The notes below the pieces were generated by a model. That model ran no database searches. It was given only the letters and a program-made list of their open reading frames with translations, and was not told where the DNA came from. A program made the position numbers and the translations under genes. Of a stretch of 6,968 nucleotides of DNA, positions 5,309 through 6,968 are shown piece by piece. Position 1 is the stretch's first letter; each line of letters opens with the position of its first letter. Source of the DNA: Chloroflexota bacterium (GTDB lineage: Bacteria; Chloroflexota; Anaerolineae; 4572-78; J111); contig RFJV01000440.1 of assembly GCA_003694775.1 (NCBI GenBank), positions 1-6,968 on the forward strand, written 5' to 3'.

Positions 5309-5554
5309 TTATTCTCCGACGCTCTGGTAGAGGTATTCCACGGCCTCTTTCACGGTCCGGATTTTCTGGGCGTCCTCATCGGAAATTTCGCCGCCGAACT
5401 CTTCCTCAAAGGCCATAATCAGTTCTACCAGGTCCAGCGAGTCGGCTTCCAGGTCGTCCCGGAAGTTGGCTTCCATGGTGACTTCGCTTTCATCCACGCC
5501 GAGCTGTTCCACGGTAATTTCTTTCACTTTTTCAAAGATTTCTTCTTTGGTCAT
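5309..5554 (-). CDS. acpP: Acyl carrier protein
   Basis: The 81-residue acidic protein is the standard ACP length. It carries growing acyl chains on a 4'-phosphopantetheine arm for type II fatty acid synthesis. The attachment site is Ser39 in [12 protein letters not shown], the canonical DSL motif, followed by the helix [19 protein letters not shown] that contacts partner enzymes. The start is ATG at 5554, with AAGGAGA (5570-5564) 9 nt upstream. A TTG at 5563 would extend the protein by three residues but lies directly against the Shine-Dalgarno site and cannot be the start. The gene stands alone, with its own promoter and terminator and no fab genes beside it. A dedicated polyketide or lipid ACP cannot be excluded, but the sequence looks like the housekeeping type. 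Confidence 0.96.
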   Translation of the reverse strand: MTKEEIFEKVKEITVEQLGVDESEVTMEANFRDDLEADSLDLVELIMAFEEEFGGEISDEDAQKIRTVKEAVEYLYQSVGE

Positions 5555-5563
5555 TGGATACAA

Positions 5564-5570
5564 TCTCCTT
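5564..5570 (-). promoter_or_regulatory. Shine-Dalgarno deciding the acpP start
   Basis: AAGGAGA on the minus strand lies 9 nt upstream of the ATG at 5554 and touches the TTG at 5563, so the ATG is the true start. Confidence 0.85.
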
Positions 5571-5616
5571 CAATGTATTTTGGTTAAATATAATGGGATT
5601 AGCCAGGATGCGCAAA

Positions 5617-5687
5617 AAACAGCAAACCATTTTACCAACCCCTGCCCGATGTGTCAACTAATCCGGCGGATGAAGTAAACAGCAAAC
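5617..5687. promoter_or_regulatory. Pair of 11-bp direct repeats (AAACAGCAAAC), candidate operators
   Basis: AAACAGCAAAC occurs at 5617-5627 and again at 5677-5687, exactly 60 bp apart, in the divergent acpP/fni control region. The first copy covers the predicted acpP transcription start. The second lies 6 bp upstream of the fni -35 box and 19 bp upstream of the acpP -35 box. The placement suits a shared regulator; the regulator itself is unknown. Confidence 0.4.
5629..5657 (-). promoter_or_regulatory. Sigma70-type promoter of acpP
   Basis: On the minus strand TTGACA (5657-5652, exact consensus) and TAAAAT (5634-5629, five of six) are separated by the optimal 17 nt. Transcription should begin near 5622, giving a leader of about 68 nt before the ATG at 5554. 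Such a strong promoter fits the high abundance of ACP. Confidence 0.8.
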
Positions 5688-5693
5688 ACCTTT

Positions 5694-5722
5694 TTGACTT
5701 CAGGGCATGGGGCTGGTAAACT
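5694..5722 (+). promoter_or_regulatory. Putative sigma70-type promoter of fni
   Basis: TTGACT (5694-5699, five of six) and TAAACT (5717-5722, four of six) are separated by 17 nt. Transcription would start near 5729, about 67 nt before the fni ATG. It is weaker than the divergent acpP promoter; their -35 boxes are 36 bp apart. Confidence 0.5.
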
Positions 5723-5795
5723 GCTCTGCAGAATACCCCAACCAATTACTATTAACACCTACACCTGAGAAAGGTTTCACCCAAATCACACCAAT

Positions 5796-6818
5796 ATGCA
5801 TGCAAACAGAAAATCGGACCATATTCGCATAAACCTGGAAGAGGATGTCGATTTTAAACACCTGAGCACCGGACTGGAAAAGTACCAGTTTGTTCACCAG
5901 GCTGTACCGGAGATTTCTCTCCATACGGTGGATACAGCCGTGTCCCTCTTTGGCAAGACCCTCAAAGCGCCGCTTTTGATTTCCTCTATGACCGGGGGAA
6001 CCGACCGGGCCGGAAAAATCAACCTGGTGCTGGCCGAAGCCGCAGAAATTACGGGCATCGCTATGGGGCTGGGGTCCCAGCGGGCGGCCATTGAAAACCC
6101 CGACCTGGCCAGGACGTTCCAGGTTCGCCGGACCGCGCCGACGGCCCTCCTGCTGGCAAACCTGGGCGCGGTCCAGCTCAATTACGGCTACACGGTAGAC
6201 CACTGCCGGCGGGCGGTCGACATGATAGAGGCCGACGCCCTGATTCTCCATTTCAATGCCATCCAGGAGGCGGTTCAGCCGGAAGGGGATGTGAATTTCA
6301 GCAACCTGCTTCGCAAGGTAGAGCAGGTATGCCGCAAACTGCCGGTTCCGGTGATTGCCAAGGAAGTCGGTTGGGGTATTGCCGAAGACACGGCCCGCCG
6401 GCTGATTGAGGCTGGCGTGTCGGCCATCGACGTGGCCGGCGCGGGCGGCACAAGCTGGAGCCAGGTTGAAATGCACCGGGCCGCAACAGAAATCCAGCGC
6501 CGGGTGGCCGCCACTTTTGTGGATTGGGGTATTCCCACGGCAGAATCAATCCAGGCCGTGCGCCGGGCGGATGCGGAGATTCCCATTATTGCCAGCGGTG
6601 GCCTGCGTAGCGGCCTGGATATTGCCAAGTGCATCGCCCTGGGAGCCACCATCGGGGGGATGGCCGGGCCGTTTCTCAAGGCGGCGGTGCAGTCACTGGA
6701 GGCCGTACTGGACGAGATAGAGATAACCACGCGGGAGCTGAAAATCTCGATGTTCGGTGTGGGAGCGGCCTCTCTGTCCGACCTCCAGCATACCGACCGC
6801 CTGGTGCGGCGGGCGTAG
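5796..6818 (+). CDS. fni: Type 2 isopentenyl-diphosphate delta-isomerase (FMN-dependent)
   Basis: The 340-residue cytosolic enzyme interconverts isopentenyl and dimethylallyl diphosphate using reduced FMN and Mg2+, supplying the allylic primer for polyprenol, quinone and carotenoid synthesis. Length and motifs match the family along the whole protein: N-terminal RKSDH (5-9), SSMTGGT (63-69), GLGSQRAA (91-98), ANLGAVQL (121-128), [15 protein letters not shown] (151-165, including Gln157 and Glu158), AKEVGWGI (188-195), the [10 protein letters not shown] phosphate/flavin loop (212-221), WGIPTAESI (244-252), and [10 protein letters not shown] (266-275) for FMN phosphate. It is unrelated to Nudix-type IDI. 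The ATG at 5796 is the only start after an in-frame stop at 5766-5768, and it places RKSDH at the expected distance. There is no good ribosome binding site: the nearest, GAGAAAGG, is more than 20 nt upstream. It diverges from acpP and converges on the next gene. Confidence 0.95.
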   Translation: MHANRKSDHIRINLEEDVDFKHLSTGLEKYQFVHQAVPEISLHTVDTAVSLFGKTLKAPLLISSMTGGTDRAGKINLVLAEAAEITGIAMGLGSQRAAIENPDLARTFQVRRTAPTALLLANLGAVQLNYGYTVDHCRRAVDMIEADALILHFNAIQEAVQPEGDVNFSNLLRKVEQVCRKLPVPVIAKEVGWGIAEDTARRLIEAGVSAIDVAGAGGTSWSQVEMHRAATEIQRRVAATFVDWGIPTAESIQAVRRADAEIPIIASGGLRSGLDIAKCIALGATIGGMAGPFLKAAVQSLEAVLDEIEITTRELKISMFGVGAASLSDLQHTDRLVRRA

Positions 6819-6833
6819 CCCTGCCGGAGAAGG

Positions 6834-6968
6834 CTACCGCAGGACGGTCAGGGGGAAATTGGCCGACAGCTCCTTCACCTGCCCGTCCGGCAGGTACACC
6901 GATGTACCGATGTTCCCCTCGTCATCCATCGTGCCAAAGACCAGCCGCTCGTCGTCCAGCCAGTCCCA
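6834..6968 (-). CDS. Unidentified protein, C-terminal 44 residues (5' end beyond window)
   Basis: On the minus strand an open frame runs from the window edge to a TAG stop at 6836-6834 and encodes 44 residues, beginning WDWLDDERLVFG and ending SANFPLTVLR. Aromatic and Asp-rich turns with short beta-strands (RLVFGTMDDEGN, TSVYLPDGQVKEL) resemble the last blade of a TolB-like or WD40-like beta-propeller, but the fragment is too short to assign a family. It converges on fni, with 15 nt between the stops. An imperfect stem (CCTGCCGG with CCGCAGG, 6820-6843) spans the junction and lacks a U-tract. Confidence 0.65.
   Translation of the reverse strand, partial: WDWLDDERLVFGTMDDEGNIGTSVYLPDGQVKELSANFPLTVLR

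Noticed and set aside
4716..5330. 204-codon plus-strand frame antisense to mobA
   Set aside because: MobA motifs are clear on the minus strand. This frame has no recognisable domain and runs through the acpP terminator into acpP.
5700..6476. 258-codon minus-strand frame antisense to fni
   Set aside because: It lies opposite the complete fni gene and its promoter region, and has no family features.
6820..6843. Hairpin at the fni convergent junction as a bidirectional terminator
   Set aside because: The stem needs a bulge, it overlaps the end of the minus-strand coding frame, and no U-tract follows in either direction.

Overview
The window looks like a piece of a moderately GC-rich bacterial chromosome, most probably from the Chloroflexota (Anaerolineae-like). 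The clues are indirect: the first protein is a secreted beta-helix protein ending in a Pro/Ala-rich linker plus YLPIIFR, a tail I associate with secreted proteins of that phylum, and the gaps between genes carry heptamer and octamer short tandem repeats. There is no rRNA or marker gene to fix the taxonomy.

Layout, left to right. (1) 3-659 (+): 3' end of a surface or secreted parallel beta-helix protein. (2) 660-818: a 24-bp perfect palindrome, then a full-consensus sigma70 promoter. (3) 819-1769 and 1789-2859 (+): a probable two-gene operon of a tyrosine-recombinase-fold protein that has lost its catalytic residues, and a WecA/TagO/MraY-type polyprenyl-phosphate sugar-1-phosphate transferase. 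(4) 2860-2900: a 41-bp gap between convergent genes, mostly filled by four copies of a heptamer. (5) 2901-4406 (-): a soluble GAF-PAS-HisKA-HATPase sensor histidine kinase. (6) 4407-4628: a repeat-rich gap with a large hairpin and octamer and heptamer tandem repeats, probably the kinase promoter and mRNA leader. (7) 4629-5234 (-): mobA. (8) 5309-5554 (-): acpP, with its own intrinsic terminator before mobA. (9) 5555-5795: a divergent regulatory region with a promoter on each strand and a repeated 11-mer. (10) 5796-6818 (+): fni, type 2 isopentenyl-diphosphate isomerase. (11) 6834-6968 (-): 3' end of an unidentified gene convergent with fni.

Most genes are housekeeping functions of cell-envelope, lipid, isoprenoid and cofactor metabolism: polyprenyl-linked glycan initiation, acyl carrier protein, IPP/DMAPP isomerisation and molybdenum cofactor maturation. 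Fni makes the allylic starter for polyprenol, which the sugar-phosphate transferase uses as acceptor, so the two are linked through metabolism though not by operon.

I see no clear new multi-gene system. The strongest unusual items are the catalytically dead recombinase-like protein, which is strongly promoted, coupled to an envelope gene and carries a QMPLF clamp-binding-like motif at its N-terminus; the repeat-filled gaps; and the paired 11-mers in the acpP/fni control region.
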